DNA from: Cladocopium goreaui | Taxonomy: Eukaryota > Sar > Dinophyceae > Suessiales > Symbiodiniaceae | Direction of reading: 5' to 3' | NCBI GenBank assembly: GCA_947184155.2 | Contig: CAMXCT020001391.1 | Coordinates: 677,951 to 741,950 of the forward strand | Length of the DNA stretch: 64,000 bases | Shown: in pieces, positions 62,801-64,000 of the stretch | Position numbering within the stretch: the first letter of the stretch is position 1 | How the letters are laid out: each line of letters starts with the position of its first letter | Made by a program: the position numbers and the translations under genes | Notes under the pieces: generated by a model | What the model saw: the letters and a program-made list of their open reading frames with translations, nothing else | Databases searched by the model: none | Told to the model about the DNA's origin: nothing

Positions 62801-64000
62801 CAGGCCTTAACCTCTAAAGAATCAGAACTGGCTCGGTCCCCTTCCAAATCTGTTAAAGCACCATCTCCCCAGGGAATCCCCAGGGAACCCCCAGTATTCC
62901 CAGGTATAGCACCAGTGGTCTTCAGAAGGCAGCTCAACAAACCCCTGTGTTGGGATCTGGGTCCTGATTCTTTAGAGAGGCTTCCCCTGAAAATATCCCA
63001 AACTTATCCAAAATGAAGCAAAATAACATAGAACTATGTAAAACTACTGAGTTTTGATGGGTCGACAGGCCTTAACCTCTAAAGAATCAGAACTGGCTCG
63101 GTCCAACACCATCTCCCTAGGGAATCCCCAGGGAACCCCGAATATTCCCAGGTATAGCACCAGTGGTTTTCAGAAGGCAGCTCAACAAACCCCTGTGTTG
63201 GGATCTGGGTCCTGATTCTTTAGAGAGGCTTCCCCTGAAAATATCCCAAACTTATTCAAAATGAACCAAAATAACATAGAACTGTGAAGAACTACTGGGT
63301 TTTGATGGGTCGACAGGCCTTAACCTCTAAAGAATCAGAACTGGCTCGGTCCCCTTACAAATCTGTTAAAACACCATCTCCCCAGGGAATCCCCAGGGAA
63401 CCCCGAATATTCCCAGGTATAGCACCAGTGGTTTTCAGAAGGCAGCTCAACAAACCCCTGTGTTGGGATCTGGGTCCTGATTCTTTAGAGGGACTTCTCC
63501 TGAAAATATCCCAAACTTATCCAAAATGAACCAAAATGATATAGAACTGTGTAAACCTACTGGGTTTTGGGTCGACAGGCCTTAACCTCTAAAGAATCAG
63601 AACTGGCTCGGTCCCCTTCCAAATCTGTTAAAACACCATCTCCCCAGGGAATCCCCAGGGAATCCCCAGGGAACCCCGAATATTCCCAGGTATAGCACCA
63701 GTGGTTTTCAGAAGGCAGCTCAACAAACCCCTGTGTTGGGATCTGGGTCCTGATTCTTTAGGGAGGCTTCCCCTGAAAATATCCCAAACTTATCCAAAAT
63801 GAACCAAAATAACATAGAACTATGTAAAACTACTGGGTTTTGGGTCGACAGGCCTTAACCTCTAAAGAATCAGAACTGGCTCGGTCCAACACCATCTCCC
63901 TAGGGAATCCCCAGGGAACCCCGAATATTCCCAGGTATAGCACCAGTGGTTTTCAGAAGGCAGCTCAACAAACCCCTGTGTTAGGATCTGGGTCCTGATT
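62796..64000. repeat. Tandem array, about 260-bp unit, 5 copies, cut by window end
   Basis: GTCGACAGGCCTTAACCTCT begins units at 62796, 63061, 63309, 63571 and 63844 (spacings 265, 248, 262, 273). Units 2 and 5 lack CCCTTCCAAATCTGTTAAA, and unit 4 repeats GGGAATCCCCA. Each holds CCTCTAAAGAATCAG near one end and its inverse CTGATTCTTTAGAG near the other. Open frames of up to 93 codons recur, but they only mirror the unit. Confidence 0.95.

Noticed and set aside
62735-63529. 93- and 81-codon ORFs in the right-hand array
   Set aside because: They mirror the tandem unit and are broken in other units.

Overview
This 64 kb window looks like nuclear DNA of a dinoflagellate, probably a suessialean (Polarella or Symbiodiniaceae type), although the species cannot be fixed from sequence alone. 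The grounds are: no long bacterial-type ORFs; dozens of short GC-richer exon islands (about 35-170 nt) set in long AT-richer introns; polypyrimidine-AG/G acceptors; a mix of GT donors and a few possible GC or GA donors; an interstitial (CCCTAAA)n tract of the telomere type reported for dinoflagellates; very many TA and triplet microsatellites; and many small terminal-inverted-repeat elements. No rRNA, tRNA, CRISPR or bacterial operon is seen. Exon calls rest on open frame, third-position GC, splice-like borders and, where possible, phase agreement between neighbours. They were made by eye, and gene borders (first and last exons) are mostly unknown.

Layout: 0.6-8.8 kb holds scattered plus-strand exon islands of unknown function. 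9.06-10.32 kb is one 1.27 kb CAG/CAA compound microsatellite. 12.2-13.2 kb has the best minus-strand exon candidates. 13.83-14.33 kb is a cluster of six short GC-rich palindromes. 14.4-26.5 kb carries a run of plus-strand exons, several hydrophobic. 28.02-29.06 kb is a foldback-like inverted-repeat element with a 22-bp minisatellite. 29.2-31.8 kb carries three exons of a carbohydrate sulfotransferase, the clearest functional call, plus one exon of uncertain frame. 31.86-34.41 kb is a 2.5 kb element with perfect 29-bp terminal inverted repeats around a 4-copy tandem array. 34.9-40.8 kb is a dense run of plus-strand exons, including a phase-consistent three-exon helical-repeat segment. 41.6-59.6 kb carries exons of one or more ankyrin-repeat proteins, with other exons of unknown function among them, a J-domain-like fragment and a likely gene end at 59588. 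56.7-58.7 kb is packed with mini- and microsatellites. 61.6-64.0 kb is a repeat territory marked by the motif GATTCTTTAGAG in both orientations. It contains a minus-strand 156-codon ORF with a possible OTU-protease fold and a 5-copy, about 260-bp tandem array that runs off the window.

At least four dispersed small inverted-repeat families recur inside introns and between genes. One ends in CCACCAACCAG and starts with TTGGTGGTTT, so its ends can supply splice signals, like the introners reported in dinoflagellates. The main unexplained signals are these families, the short-motif-studded elements at 32-34 kb and 61.6-64 kb, the palindrome cluster at 14 kb and the repeated hairpin introns at 51.9-52.3 kb.
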